Assembly: GCA_048359995.1 (NCBI GenBank) | Contig: DBGCPK010000006.1 | Span: forward strand, 1-39,226 | DNA: 39,226 bases | Reading direction: 5' to 3' | From: UBA3210 sp048359995 | GTDB lineage: Bacteria > Bacillota_I > Bacilli_A > RFN20 > CAG-449 | Shown: one piece after another, positions 24,783 through 34,465 of the stretch | Layout: each line of letters starts with the position of its first letter | Position numbering within the stretch: position 1 is the stretch's first letter | Translations under genes and position numbers: made by a program | The notes under the pieces: model-generated | What the model saw: the letters and a program-made list of their open reading frames with translations, nothing else | The model's database searches: none | What the model was told of the DNA's origin: nothing

Positions 24783-25868
24783 ATGGCTGTGGAATTAAAA
24801 GAGTTTAACGACGAAGAGAATCTGAAAAAGAAACTTCGGCAGAAGAAAAGAATACGGGGAATACTGATCGTAGTCAACGCGCTTTTGCTGTGTTATTTTT
24901 CTTATCTGGTCGTCGATACGATCGTCCGTTACGCGGTGGAGAAGAATCGTGTTGTCAACGGCGAAATCATTTCTTTAAACGGAAAATCCACTTCCAAATC
25001 GATGGCTTTATACGAAAAACACATTTCGGAGAAAGTCGATATCGACGATTTCGCCCTTTACGGCAAATATCTGCTGACTTCCGATACGCGCGTCGAATAC
25101 GACGATCCGCACTATGAAAACACGGTATGGCTCGTCAATCTTTTGAGTTCGCCTTTTCTGGTCAGCGAAAATTTGAAATTTACTTTGGGCGAAAAACTGG
25201 ATCAGCAGATCGACCTGTTTGCCTTGGATGAGGGCGATTATATGCTTTGTCGTTCTTTCGATATTGCCGAAGCCAAAGGCGTCTGCTACCATTACAGAGG
25301 AGAAAAACTAACCGAAACCACGGTTTATTCTTTCCCAGACGCAAATAACCACAGGAAGAAGATAACCGTCAAAGGAAAGGCGTCTTCTCCGGCCCTGATC
25401 GTATCGGTCGAAAACATCAATCTTCTTCCGCGCGGATATTACGATTTCGTCGTGATGGGGAAAGAAGAGGAATATCCGATTTTCGACGATACGGATTATC
25501 GCGTCCGTTATGTGGATTCCCTGAGAGAAGCTTATCTGACGAATGCGAGTTATGCGTTGTGTTTGACGGAAGGCGAGTCGATCGTTTCTTCGAATTACGT
25601 TTCGTTGGAAACGGAAAAATCCGCTTTGATCGTTTCTGATTCGGTTTACGGGAATCTCGACGAAGACAACGCCGTTCGAGAATTGGGCGGATATGTATTT
25701 AATGCCGGATACGGAGTCAGAGAAGAAGAAACCGATTCATCTGTCGCTTCGGCTTCCGGAGAAATCAAAGCGACGGGAACGGAAGTAAGAAACGGAAAAA
25801 TGACATTGAAGATTCCGAAAACGACTTCTTTGGAAACTTTGGAAAATTTGTTGGGTATTCATCGTTAA
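24783..25868 (+). CDS. Single-pass membrane protein with a large extracytoplasmic domain, unknown function
   Basis: ATG 24783 is preceded by GGAGAG (24772-24777) and starts 14 bp after the asnS stop; a TTG at 24765 overlaps asnS and is less likely. The 361-residue protein has a charged cytoplasmic N-terminus (KKKLRQKKRIRG), one membrane helix (about residues 24-46; LIVVNALLLCYFSYLVV), and an outside domain rich in Asp, Tyr and Val of mainly beta character. The last ~60 residues are Ser/Thr/Glu-rich and end in SLETLENLLGIHR. The family is not recognised. It lies between asnS and galE, probably in one transcript. Confidence 0.65.
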   Translation: MAVELKEFNDEENLKKKLRQKKRIRGILIVVNALLLCYFSYLVVDTIVRYAVEKNRVVNGEIISLNGKSTSKSMALYEKHISEKVDIDDFALYGKYLLTSDTRVEYDDPHYENTVWLVNLLSSPFLVSENLKFTLGEKLDQQIDLFALDEGDYMLCRSFDIAEAKGVCYHYRGEKLTETTVYSFPDANNHRKKITVKGKASSPALIVSVENINLLPRGYYDFVVMGKEEEYPIFDDTDYRVRYVDSLREAYLTNASYALCLTEGESIVSSNYVSLETEKSALIVSDSVYGNLDEDNAVRELGGYVFNAGYGVREEETDSSVASASGEIKATGTEVRNGKMTLKIPKTTSLETLENLLGIHR

Positions 25869-25880
25869 GGAGGAAAAAAG

Positions 25881-26867
25881 ATGGCAAAAGTTTTAATCGT
25901 AGGCGGCGCGGGCTATATCGGCTCGATCAACACGCGGTATTTTCTCGATCGTGGTTATGAAGTCGTCGTAGTGGATTCTTTGAATACGGGACATCGTTCG
26001 AGCGTGGATTCGCGGGCAAAGTTCTACGAATTGGATATTCGGAAAAAGGACGAATTGACGAAAATTCTGAAAAAAGAAAAAGTCGACGCGGTGGTTCACT
26101 TCGCGGCTTTGTCTTTGGTCGGAGTGAGCATGAAAGACCCTTTGGCTTATTTCGATAACAATGTTTACGGTATGATCGCTCTCTTGGAAGCGATGCAGGA
26201 AGCAAAAGTGAACAAGATCGTCTTTTCTTCCAGCGCGGCGACTTACGGCGAGCAAGACAAGATTCCGCTGACGGAAGATACGCCGACGAATCCGAGTTCG
26301 GTTTACGGAGAAACCAAACTGATGATGGAAACGATGATGCGGTGGTGCGATCGTTGCATTGGAATCCGTTACGTCTCTCTCCGCTATTTCAATGCCGCAG
26401 GCGCGGCGATGGACGGAAGTTTGGGCGAGGATCACAATCCGGAAACGCATCTGATTCCTTTGATTTTACAAGTGCCGTTGGGGAAAAGAGATCACATTTC
26501 GGTTTTCGGAACCGACTATCCGACCAAAGACGGAACGTGCATCCGCGATTATATTCACGTCGAAGATTTGGCTTCCGCGCATGTTAAGGCAGTGGAATAT
26601 CTTCTCGCCGGACACTCCTCCGAAATCTTTAACTTAGGATCAGGAGAAGGACAAAGCGTCAAAGAAATGATCGAAACAAGCGAAAAAATCGTCGGAAAAT
26701 CGATAAAAACGGAGTACGAAGGACGTCGTCCGGGAGATCCGGCCGTATTGATCGCCTCCAATCAAAAGGCAAAAAAAGTTTTGGGATGGCAGAACGAAAA
26801 ATCGCTGGAGGATATTCTTTCGTCGGCGTATCTGTTCCATACCAAACATCCGAACGGTTTAAAATAA
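25881..26867 (+). CDS. galE: UDP-glucose 4-epimerase
   Basis: A 328-residue extended short-chain dehydrogenase that interconverts UDP-glucose and UDP-galactose. The NAD-binding GGAGYIGS, the FSSSAATYGE serine and the YGETK catalytic Tyr/Lys pair are present, as are the substrate-loop residues NPSSVYGETK and YFNAAGA. AAGGAGG precedes the ATG. Length fits GalE (330-340). It supplies UDP-galactose for glycolipid or polysaccharide synthesis. The gene follows the bitopic membrane protein by 12 bp. Confidence 0.93.
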   Translation: MAKVLIVGGAGYIGSINTRYFLDRGYEVVVVDSLNTGHRSSVDSRAKFYELDIRKKDELTKILKKEKVDAVVHFAALSLVGVSMKDPLAYFDNNVYGMIALLEAMQEAKVNKIVFSSSAATYGEQDKIPLTEDTPTNPSSVYGETKLMMETMMRWCDRCIGIRYVSLRYFNAAGAAMDGSLGEDHNPETHLIPLILQVPLGKRDHISVFGTDYPTKDGTCIRDYIHVEDLASAHVKAVEYLLAGHSSEIFNLGSGEGQSVKEMIETSEKIVGKSIKTEYEGRRPGDPAVLIASNQKAKKVLGWQNEKSLEDILSSAYLFHTKHPNGLK

Positions 26868-27311
26868 AAAAATCCGGATTTCCGGAAGAATCATCGATAA
26901 GTGGCTTCCTTGGAGTTTCATTTCCAATCAGCCGTTTCGTCGTTTCGGGACTCAAACCGAAGTTTTAAAGTCAAAACGATCAAGTGATAAAGATTGGATA
27001 ACCGAATGATACCGAAAGTATTACAACGGTTTCTCTTTATACTTACAGAGATTATATGCACATTCCGAAAAAAATGCAAATGTTTTTTTCATTTATTTTT
27101 ATCTTAGACGGACGAGTCAATCGAAACCGCGTCGAATTGAATTTAAAAGAAAGAAGAGACTCTCGGAAAAACACCGATTCACTTTTAAGAAGCGAAAAGC
27201 ATTTTCCGACTCAGGCGAAGCATTGTTTAAAGATAAATTAAGCGAATTTTTATAAAGTTTCTCTTTAAACTTTGTCTGATGAAAGTATCTTCGAAGAGGG
27301 GAATCTGTTTT
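26868..27311. other. Intergenic stretch between convergent genes
   Basis: About 440 bases with no gene. A small hairpin, AAAGTTT/AAACTTT (27254-27273), is seen without a T tract. The last part (27290-27325) can form GAAGAGG..AATCT with AGATT..CCTCTTC, overlapping the end of the minus-strand gene, and may serve as its terminator. Confidence 0.4.
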
Positions 27312-28001
27312 TTAAGATTCCTCTTCGATCATCTTTTTCATCTCTTCGCTCGGCTCTTTGGTATGAACGCCCTTCGCCGCCAGTTTCGCGTCTTTCAGCG
27401 CATGGACATCTTTTTTGAAATATTCGGAAGAAAGCGTAAGCGTGCGATAATTCCGCGCCAAATAGAAAATCGAACAGATTAAAAAATGCGCCGTCCCGTA
27501 CAGCATACCCAAATCAAAGAGATAGGTCAGCCACGCTTCGATGCGGTTGAAATGGAAAACCGGCGTTTTGACAATTTTCGGCCATTCCGCGAAGACGGGA
27601 ATAAAGCCCAAAAGAATATCTCCCGATTCCGACCAATCCAGTTTGAATGCGAGTTCTCTGTTGTAGAAGGAGATGAATTCGAGATCAAATCCCGCGACGC
27701 AGAGATAGATGAAAATCATAAATAAAGAAAGGAGAATGAAGAAAACCGGAAGTCTAGCTTCGAAGTAAAATTTCCGTCGGTTTTTCTCAAAAGAAACTTT
27801 TCGAAAGTGCTTTTTATTGAGAATGACATTCGCGTCGAGGAGATCGTACATCGAATTATCGACGAAATCGGCTTTCTTTTTCAGAATATAACGAATTAGT
27901 TTGACGAAATAGCCGAAAAGAACCAGAAGAATGATTAAAACCAGGCAAAGAGCGATCAAAACGCGGCGATCCGATTCGGAAAGTTTGATAAGCGCAATCA
28001 T
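27312..28001 (-). CDS. Membrane protein of unknown function (three to four helices)
   Basis: A 229-residue protein with hydrophobic segments at about residues 15-37 (VLIALCLVLIILLVLFGYFV), 84-105, and 163-185. The loop between the first two is basic and the C-terminal tail (KKDVHALKDAKLAAKGVH and on) is charged, so it probably lies in the cytosol. The start overlaps the end of the upstream gene by 4 bp (ATGA), so the two are coupled. Family not recognised. Confidence 0.65.
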   Translation of the reverse strand: MIALIKLSESDRRVLIALCLVLIILLVLFGYFVKLIRYILKKKADFVDNSMYDLLDANVILNKKHFRKVSFEKNRRKFYFEARLPVFFILLSLFMIFIYLCVAGFDLEFISFYNRELAFKLDWSESGDILLGFIPVFAEWPKIVKTPVFHFNRIEAWLTYLFDLGMLYGTAHFLICSIFYLARNYRTLTLSSEYFKKDVHALKDAKLAAKGVHTKEPSEEMKKMIEEES

Positions 28002-28402
28002 CTTTCTTCTCCTTCCACCGAGTCGACGGCTGAATCGGAAACGGGTATTTCAGGCGCGTTCGACGGCGCGATCTGCACCGATTTCAACACGCCGTTTTGA
28101 TCGGTTTGAATGATAATCGGCTGAACGACGGTGGTTACGTTCTTCTCGATTACGGGTGCGACTTCCGAAGTAGTCCTTTCTTTTTCTTCGTCTTGATTTT
28201 GAATATGCAGTTTGGCGATACGATCGATTTTCATGCTTTCTTTCATATCTTCACCGGAAAAAAACATGATGACTCGTTTGAAAAACATATAGATGAAGAC
28301 AAAAAAGGAAAAAACCGCGTAGAGGGCGACGAAAATCAAAATGAACGGCGATAAAACCAGATAGAGCAATCCGAGACCGCAGGTTTTCAAAAAATCGAAC
28401 AT
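27998..28402 (-). CDS. Small membrane protein of unknown function
   Basis: A 134-residue protein. The first ~45 residues are strongly hydrophobic (LLYLVLSPFILIFVALYAVF), forming one long or two short helices. They are followed by a basic-then-acidic tail rich in Glu, Val and Pro that looks disordered. It overlaps the next minus-strand gene by 4 bp, so both products likely act together. No family is recognised. Confidence 0.6.
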   Translation of the reverse strand: MFDFLKTCGLGLLYLVLSPFILIFVALYAVFSFFVFIYMFFKRVIMFFSGEDMKESMKIDRIAKLHIQNQDEEKERTTSEVAPVIEKNVTTVVQPIIIQTDQNGVLKSVQIAPSNAPEIPVSDSAVDSVEGEER

Positions 28403-28435
28403 AATTTCAACCTCTTTCTTATTTTACCTATTTTG

Positions 28436-29356
28436 TCAGAATTTATCAAACAATGCCGAAGTGATTTTGCTTTTCTTGACGACTTTCTGATAGAAGACGA
28501 TTTCAAAAGAAACCAAAATCTGACTGATCATCGGCAGAAGGAAAAGATAAGGCTGAAATTGCTTTTCCGTCAAAGATATCAGAATGCTCATGGCGACGAG
28601 AGAAACGATGTACAGAGGAATTTGCAGAGCGAGGATCTCTTTTTTTCGGTAAAAGGAAAAATTATAATAGGCCAGAACGACGGCGAAATACGCGGAAATT
28701 CCTAAAAAAAGGTATCCGAAAGAGGAAGAGAAAAACATCGTGATTCCCGTCGCAACGACGCAAAGGATTTCCGTTGCCATGATAAGAGGGAACCGATTCT
28801 TTTTTTCGTTGAATTCAAAGTTCAATTTTTTTAATTCATTGGTGATTATCAAATAGCAAAGACAGGTTTCCATTAAGGAAAGCAGAAATAAGAAAAGGAA
28901 ATAAGCGTTTTGAAATGTCGTTTCGCTCAATCGCAGTAGACGGGAGAGCGCGGAAATCAGATCGATACCGTAGAGAAAGTCGACGATTTTCGTTCCTGCC
29001 AACTGCATTATCAGCATTGCCAAAGCATTGACGATGATGATCAAGTACCCTTGCAGGTAGATTTTGATCAGTTTTCCGAAGATCAAACCTGAAATCAACG
29101 AAGGAATGATGATGAAAATTGCCAGTTGAATGTCGATGCAGGAGATCAAAAAGGTGGAAAGAACATAGATCAAGGAATATTTTGCGCTGACTTTCGTAGC
29201 CACCAACGCGGAGCAAAGAGGAAGAATCAAGACGAGCAAAAGGCCGATTCCGTCTGTGAAATAGGCGATGAGAACCAAAACCAGCGATATCGCACTCATA
29301 AGGGAGACATATGCGAGCGATCGAGTGTCTTCGAAGCGATTTTTTTTCAATTGCAT
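28436..29356 (-). CDS. Polytopic membrane protein, DUF2232/YybS-like
   Basis: A 306-residue protein with about eight hydrophobic helices (for example AYVSLMSAISLVLVLIAY, LLLVLILPLCSALVATK, YLIIIVNALAMLIMQLAG). The pattern resembles the YybS/DUF2232 proteins and ECF-type S components; no substrate is suggested. The ATG at 29356 is only about 1-2 nt from GGTG of the ribosome binding site, so the TTG two codons later (29350) may be the real start. It leads a minus-strand group of three small membrane genes. Confidence 0.6.
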   Translation of the reverse strand: MQLKKNRFEDTRSLAYVSLMSAISLVLVLIAYFTDGIGLLLVLILPLCSALVATKVSAKYSLIYVLSTFLISCIDIQLAIFIIIPSLISGLIFGKLIKIYLQGYLIIIVNALAMLIMQLAGTKIVDFLYGIDLISALSRLLRLSETTFQNAYFLFLFLLSLMETCLCYLIITNELKKLNFEFNEKKNRFPLIMATEILCVVATGITMFFSSSFGYLFLGISAYFAVVLAYYNFSFYRKKEILALQIPLYIVSLVAMSILISLTEKQFQPYLFLLPMISQILVSFEIVFYQKVVKKSKITSALFDKF

Positions 29357-29431
29357 TCACCTTTAATCATTTTAACACATTTTAAGATTTTTTTCCTTTT
29401 TCGGCTAATCATTTGATGAGGAAGAAAGAAT

Positions 29432-29815
29432 ATGAACATTTTAATCAGATGGTTGACTTTTTGGATGGCTTTGTTGATTTATCTGCCGAAGAAAGCAGAG
29501 GCTTACGATTACCGCGATTATCGGATAAGCATTTCGGAGGTCGGAGAGATTGAAAAGGAGGAGTACGCGGTGTTGTTTTATCTTCCGGATTGTTTCGGTT
29601 GTCAAGCGATTTTCGACTATATTTTTGGCGCACGGATTTATCGTAAATTCGATCTGTATTACTTGGATATGACGGGAGAAGATTATCTTTCTTATCGTTC
29701 GGAAGACAAGATTCTGTCCGCTCCCACTCTCCTTTGGTTCTCCTCTTCGTGCCGAGCGCGGATTGAAGGTCTCGACGAAGTCCACCTTTATTTGGAAAAG
29801 ATGATGAATCGTTAG
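29432..29815 (+). CDS. Secreted or membrane-tethered thioredoxin-like protein
   Basis: A 127-residue protein. Residues 1-24 form a signal peptide or anchor (LTFWMALLIYLPKKAEA). The rest has the thioredoxin-fold order: a strand AVLFYLPDC with CxxC in CFGCQ, a strand FDLYYLDMTG, and the cis-proline-like APTLLWF. Unlike most thioredoxins the CxxC reads CFGC. It probably acts as an extracytoplasmic disulfide or redox partner. GAGGAAGAAAG precedes the ATG. It diverges from the DUF2232-like gene. Confidence 0.7.
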   Translation: MNILIRWLTFWMALLIYLPKKAEAYDYRDYRISISEVGEIEKEEYAVLFYLPDCFGCQAIFDYIFGARIYRKFDLYYLDMTGEDYLSYRSEDKILSAPTLLWFSSSCRARIEGLDEVHLYLEKMMNR

Positions 29816-29873
29816 AATTTGTTATACTTCGGAAGTATTTTCGCTTAAAATAGGAGAAGTAAAGGAATGAGCG

Positions 29874-31697
29874 ATGGAAAAATTTGTCAGAATGCTGGAA
29901 GAAGGCAACGTGGAGGGAGCCTATTCCGGATTTAAAAAAATATACGAAGAGGAGAAGAATATCTACGCGCTGTATTACGTGGCGATGATCGATCTCGAGT
30001 ACCATCTCGAAACGGATTCGAAGCAATTGTTTCGGAATTTCGAGATTCTGGCGCGCTGCTCGGAAATGGAAATTCGAGAGGCGGTTTATCCGCCGCTTCT
30101 GTCTCTTTGTTTGGAAAACGAAGATTACGAACACGCTTATGCTTACGCTTTCAGAGCGCTTCGCGAAGAAGTAGGAGGATATTTCGTTTACCTTTCCTAT
30201 GCGAAGGGGCTTTATTACGCGCGGAAAGAAACGTCGTCGGAAGTCGAAGAATATGTGGAAAAAGCGCTGGAAGAAGAAAATCTGTCTTTCGATCTAAAAG
30301 ATTTGGCTTATCGGTTTTTAATCGAATATTATGCAGATAACGGATTTTTTGAAAAAGGAGAGAATCTAGTTCGAAAACTGTCTTTGATTTATCCTAGACA
30401 CGATCCCATCGACTTTTTCGCTCTTCAAATCGAGATAAGAAAGAATTACGAACACCCTTCCGAAGAAATTATCGAACGGGTTCTCGAAGGAGAATATCGA
30501 TTCGACGCTCTTGTCGAAATGTCGGATCTGTATTACGACAGAGGCGATTACGAAAGGTGTATCCGATATTTGATTTTAATTCGCGAGATGAGCGAAGACA
30601 AGTATGCTTTGACCAGAAGAATCGCCATCTGTCACATTCTGATGAAACAGTACGACGAGGCGGTGCGCATTCTCGAAAAAGAAAACATCGAAACCAACGG
30701 AGATGCGAACTATCTGATCGGGGAATCCTATTACTACAAAGGATATAAGCAAGACTTTATGCGCGCGATTCCCTATTATTTAAAAGCATACGAGTTGCGA
30801 AAAGATGCCAATTCTTTGAAGTCGGCTTGCGATGTTCTATACGAAGCGGGAAAGACGGAGAAATTTAAAGAATACGTCGACAAATTGGAAAGAACTTTTC
30901 CGGAAGACAATTATATTCATCAATTGAAAGTCAAGTATTATCGAAAAATCGGCGATTACGATCGCGCGATGAAAGAGATCGCCCTTTCCGAGAAAGGCGG
31001 TATCGCCAGATCGAATTATTTTGATGAAATTTACGCTTGCGCGGAAAAAACTCGCACCTCCTTTAAATACTACCGAAAGTATCTCAAAAATAAAAGCGAT
31101 TGTTTTGCCGTTTTGCGCGCGTATTATTACGGAGATTACGGTTACAGAATTTCGATGAAAAAAGTCGGAAAATATCTGAAAATCGCCGAGAAAGAACCGG
31201 AGTTCAATTGCTTGGACAGTTTAATCGGAACGATCGTTCAAGAGAAAGATCCCGTCAGGGCCGTGGCTTATTTTCGAAGAGGAGCGGAACGTTACCGAAA
31301 CGGAACGGACGCTTGCACTTGCAGTATCGGCTGTCTCTGTAACGCCTTATGGCGGGGGATCGGCGTCGAAAAGAACACCGAGGAAGCTTTCGCTTTGGCG
31401 AAAAGAACCATCGAAGAGAACTTTTTCGATGTCAGCGAGAATCTCGGCAATGTCTACGCGGAATGCGCGCTGGAACTGGATCGCGATTTGGAAGAGGTTT
31501 TCGATTTTCTGGTACGGAATCGGGAAAGAAGATATTCCGTTTCCAGATTGTTTACGATCATCAAAGTGGGAAAAGCGCTCGGAAAAGAGGTGTCTTCGTA
31601 TCGACGTCTGTTCAAAAAAGCATTGAAAAACGCCGGACAACGCGAGAAAAGGTATTACCGAAAGAATCCGAGTACGTTCATGATGAATTCTTATTGA
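29874..31697 (+). CDS. Large TPR/Sel1-type repeat protein
   Basis: A 607-residue soluble protein built almost wholly of helical pairs. TPR-like units are clear at ~180-330 (LVEMSDLYYDRGDYERCIRY, YLIGESYYYKGYKQDFMRAI, ACDVLYEAGKTEKFKEYVDK) and a Sel1-like unit at ~480-520 (CNALWRGIGVEKNTEEAFAL). No enzymatic domain or signal peptide is visible. Such proteins are scaffolds or peptide-binding regulators. AAAGGA (29861-29866) is 7 nt before the ATG. The gene is 213 bp upstream of rny, with its own promoter in between, so it is not part of that operon. Confidence 0.78.
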   Translation: MEKFVRMLEEGNVEGAYSGFKKIYEEEKNIYALYYVAMIDLEYHLETDSKQLFRNFEILARCSEMEIREAVYPPLLSLCLENEDYEHAYAYAFRALREEVGGYFVYLSYAKGLYYARKETSSEVEEYVEKALEEENLSFDLKDLAYRFLIEYYADNGFFEKGENLVRKLSLIYPRHDPIDFFALQIEIRKNYEHPSEEIIERVLEGEYRFDALVEMSDLYYDRGDYERCIRYLILIREMSEDKYALTRRIAICHILMKQYDEAVRILEKENIETNGDANYLIGESYYYKGYKQDFMRAIPYYLKAYELRKDANSLKSACDVLYEAGKTEKFKEYVDKLERTFPEDNYIHQLKVKYYRKIGDYDRAMKEIALSEKGGIARSNYFDEIYACAEKTRTSFKYYRKYLKNKSDCFAVLRAYYYGDYGYRISMKKVGKYLKIAEKEPEFNCLDSLIGTIVQEKDPVRAVAYFRRGAERYRNGTDACTCSIGCLCNALWRGIGVEKNTEEAFALAKRTIEENFFDVSENLGNVYAECALELDRDLEEVFDFLVRNRERRYSVSRLFTIIKVGKALGKEVSSYRRLFKKALKNAGQREKRYYRKNPSTFMMNSY

Positions 31698-31741
31698 CGC
31701 AATAAATAAAAAAAACAGTTTTTATTGTTTCGATTCTTTGC

Positions 31742-31904
31742 TATAATAAACAATGTAGATAAAACTACAAGGTCTTTTACGATATTCCGTTCGGGCGGAT
31801 TCCTGACTGCCTGCATCGGGATCGATTATATCATAAGGCTATACGATTTACTCGCTTCGCTTTCAGCCGCGAAGTTTTAAAATACAGGCTGAGTATAAGG
31901 AGGA
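31742..31904 (+). promoter_or_regulatory. Promoter and long structured leader of rny
   Basis: TGCTATAAT (31739-31747) is an extended -10 element; the leader is then about 155 nt. It can fold into several hairpins: TGTAG/CTACA (31755-31768), ATTCCG with CGGATT (31784-31802), GATTCC with GGGATC (31798-31823), and CTTCGC (31855-31860) with GCGAAG (31869-31874). The last is followed by TTTT, like a weak terminator 36 nt before the start codon. The arrangement resembles an attenuated or autoregulated leader. No known riboswitch class is recognised. Confidence 0.5.
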
Positions 31905-31910
31905 TAATTT

Positions 31911-33575
31911 ATGCCGGATTACGGATGGTGGATTATTCTTTGCGTTGTTTTATTTCTCGTTGGTGGCGGCGTTTCGTACCTGATCGTTTCTTGGTACAAC
32001 AGCAAAAACACCGACGGTTCGGTCGCCAAAGCGCGTCGGATCGTCGAAGACGCCAATAAAGACGCGGACGCGATCACGGAACAAGCGGAAGGCAAAGCCA
32101 AGAAGATTTTGGCGGATGCCGAAGAAAAAGGTCAGAACTTAGCAAAACAACTCAAAGAAGAAGCAAAAAAAGAGGTGGCGGATCTAAAAATAGACGCCGA
32201 AAAGGAAATCAAAGAAAGAAAGATCGAACTGGCGAATCAGGAGAATCGACTCAACCAAAGAGAGCAGAACATCGATCGCAGAGATAACGTTCTGCTGTCG
32301 AAAGAGAATGCTTTGGAAGAGAAACAGGAAGCTCTTGTCGCCCGTCAAAGCAAACAGGAAGAAGCGTTCCGAAAAAAGGAAGAAGAAATCAAGCATCGTT
32401 TCGGGCTGTTAGAAAAACGCAATCAGGAAATCGACGACGAGTTGGCCAGAGTTTCGCAATTGCCGCTTGAAGAAGCGAGAAAAGAAGTTCTCAAACGAGT
32501 CGAGGATCAGATGAGTCAGGAAATCGCTGCGTATATGAAACAGAAAGAGGACGAAGCGAAAGAAGCCTCCGAAGGAATAGCGAAAAATATCATCGGCTTG
32601 GCGATCGACAAATACTCGCAGGAAGTGATTTCGGAGAAAACCGTCTCGGCGGTGAGTCTGCCGAATGACGAGATGAAAGGAAGAATCATCGGTCGGGAAG
32701 GAAGAAATATCCGCACGCTGGAACAAATGCTCGGCGTCGACATCATCATCGACGATACGCCGGAAGTCATCACGGTCAGTTGTTTCGATCCGATTCGAAG
32801 AGAGACTGCCAGACTGGCTTTGGAATATTTGATCAAAGACGGAAGAATTCAACCCGGAAGAATCGAAGAAGTCGTGGAAAAAGCGAAAAACGACGTGCAG
32901 AAATCGGTTCATGAAGCGGGTATCAACGCGGCTTTCAAACTGGGTCTTCCGAGAATCAACAAGGAACTTTTGGATTTTGTAGGTCGTTTGAAATATCGGA
33001 CTTCTTACGGACAGAACGTACTGGATCATTCGATTCAGGTTGCCTATCTGTCCGGAATCATGGCGAGCGAACTTGGACTCGATCAGAATCAGGCCAAACG
33101 AGCCGGATTACTTCACGATATCGGGAAAGCCGCAGACTTCGAACTGGAAGGAAGCCATGTGGAAATCGGCGCGCGATTGGCGAAAAAATACGGCGAAGAC
33201 GATGTCGTCATCAACGCCATCGAATCCCATCATGGCGACGTAGAAGCCAAATACATCATCTCTCATTTGGTTTCCGCGGCGGATACGCTTTCCGCGGCCA
33301 GACCGGGTGCGAGAAGCGAAACGCTGGAAAATTACATCAAGCGAATCGAAGCGTTGGAAACGATCTGCAAGAGTTACGACGGCGTTTCTTCTTCGTTTGC
33401 GATGCAGTCCGGACGCGAAGTGCGCGTGATGGTGGTACCGGAAAAGATTTCCGACCACGAAGCGTATAAACTGGCTCGGGACATCAAAGACAGAATCGAA
33501 AACGAAATGACTTATCCGGGACAGATTAAAGTCTCTGTCGTACGGGAAGTCAGAGCGACGGAAGTTGCAAAATAA
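31911..33575 (+). CDS. rny: Ribonuclease Y
   Basis: A 554-residue membrane-anchored endoribonuclease that starts mRNA decay. The N-terminal helix (residues ~5-28; WWIILCVVLFLVGGGVSYLI) anchors it. A long coiled coil (~35-200, rich in Lys, Glu, Ala) follows. Then come a KH domain with GRIIGREGRNIRTLE and an HD domain with LLHDIGKA and the upstream His in VLDHSIQVA. Length and order match the Bacillus enzyme. AAGGAGG precedes the ATG. It heads the rny-ymdB-spoVS-miaB-ylbF cluster. Confidence 0.97.
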   Translation: MPDYGWWIILCVVLFLVGGGVSYLIVSWYNSKNTDGSVAKARRIVEDANKDADAITEQAEGKAKKILADAEEKGQNLAKQLKEEAKKEVADLKIDAEKEIKERKIELANQENRLNQREQNIDRRDNVLLSKENALEEKQEALVARQSKQEEAFRKKEEEIKHRFGLLEKRNQEIDDELARVSQLPLEEARKEVLKRVEDQMSQEIAAYMKQKEDEAKEASEGIAKNIIGLAIDKYSQEVISEKTVSAVSLPNDEMKGRIIGREGRNIRTLEQMLGVDIIIDDTPEVITVSCFDPIRRETARLALEYLIKDGRIQPGRIEEVVEKAKNDVQKSVHEAGINAAFKLGLPRINKELLDFVGRLKYRTSYGQNVLDHSIQVAYLSGIMASELGLDQNQAKRAGLLHDIGKAADFELEGSHVEIGARLAKKYGEDDVVINAIESHHGDVEAKYIISHLVSAADTLSAARPGARSETLENYIKRIEALETICKSYDGVSSSFAMQSGREVRVMVVPEKISDHEAYKLARDIKDRIENEMTYPGQIKVSVVREVRATEVAK

Positions 33576-33579
33576 AACG

Positions 33580-33600
33580 GAGAGACTTCGGTCTCTCTTT
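33580..33600 (+). terminator. UUCG-capped hairpin between rny and ymdB
   Basis: GAGAGAC (33580-33586), loop TTCG, GTCTCTC (33591-33597), then TTTC. The stem with its C(UUCG)G loop is very stable but the T tract is short. It may partly terminate transcription or protect the 3' end of rny mRNA. Confidence 0.6.
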
Positions 33601-33622
33601 CATCGTTTCGGGAGGTGAAAAA

Positions 33623-34420
33623 GTGAATATTCTTTTTATCGGAGATATCGTGGGCAAACTGGGGCGAAACGTCGCTTCTTATATGATCAACCGCCTGACC
33701 GGTCGACGCCCAATCGATTTTATCATCGCGAACGGTGAAAATGCCACGCACGGGAAGGGAATTAACGAAGAGCATTTCAAAGAACTGCTCGAATCCGGCA
33801 TCGATGTGGTGACTTTGGGCAATCATTTTGCCTCGAAAAAAGAAATCTTCAACTTCATCGACCGTTACGATTGCCTGTTGAGACCGTATAACGTACACGA
33901 ATCCGTTCCGGGAATCGGGACAAATCTGTTCGCCGTGAACGGAATCCGAATTCGGGTGACCAATTTGATGGGGCGGTCTTTTATGGCAATGCAGGTAGGA
34001 AATCCGTTCGACGACCTTCAAAAGATTTTGATCGAAGACGAAGAAAAAGCCGACATTCACATCGTCGACTTTCACGCCGAAGCGACCGGAGAAAAATACG
34101 CGTTGGCCTATGCTTTCGACGGGCAGATTTCCGCTTTATTGGGAACGCACACGCACGTGCAGACACGCGATTATCGGATTTTGGAAAAGGGAACGGCGTA
34201 TATTTCCGACGTCGGTATGTGCGGCCCTTACAATTCGATTCTGGGGACGAGAAAGGAAGAGGTCATCACGAGAACGTGGACGGGATTGCCGTCTCATTTC
34301 GATATGATCGATCACGACGAGTGCCTTTTTTCCGCGGTGATTCTCGAATTTGACGACACGAATTTCGAATGCCTGTCGATTGAACCTCTCTACGAGATTA
34401 TCGGAGAAGAGGAGTTATAA
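33623..34420 (+). CDS. ymdB: YmdB-family metallophosphoesterase
   Basis: A 265-residue protein of the TIGR00282 family. In Bacillus, YmdB hydrolyses 2',3'-cyclic nucleotides and is needed for biofilm formation. Metal-binding motifs are FIGDIVGKLGR, NGENATHGKG, LGNHFASKK and the C-terminal LGTHTHVQTRD, plus DVGMCGPYNSILG. The start is GTG at 33623, set by GGAGGTG (33611-33617). It lies in the same relative place as in Bacillus, between rny and spoVS. Confidence 0.93.
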   Translation: MNILFIGDIVGKLGRNVASYMINRLTGRRPIDFIIANGENATHGKGINEEHFKELLESGIDVVTLGNHFASKKEIFNFIDRYDCLLRPYNVHESVPGIGTNLFAVNGIRIRVTNLMGRSFMAMQVGNPFDDLQKILIEDEEKADIHIVDFHAEATGEKYALAYAFDGQISALLGTHTHVQTRDYRILEKGTAYISDVGMCGPYNSILGTRKEEVITRTWTGLPSHFDMIDHDECLFSAVILEFDDTNFECLSIEPLYEIIGEEEL

Positions 34421-34465
34421 AACGTTTCTCCGAATCATATTTTTTGATTAAAGGAGAACGGAAAA

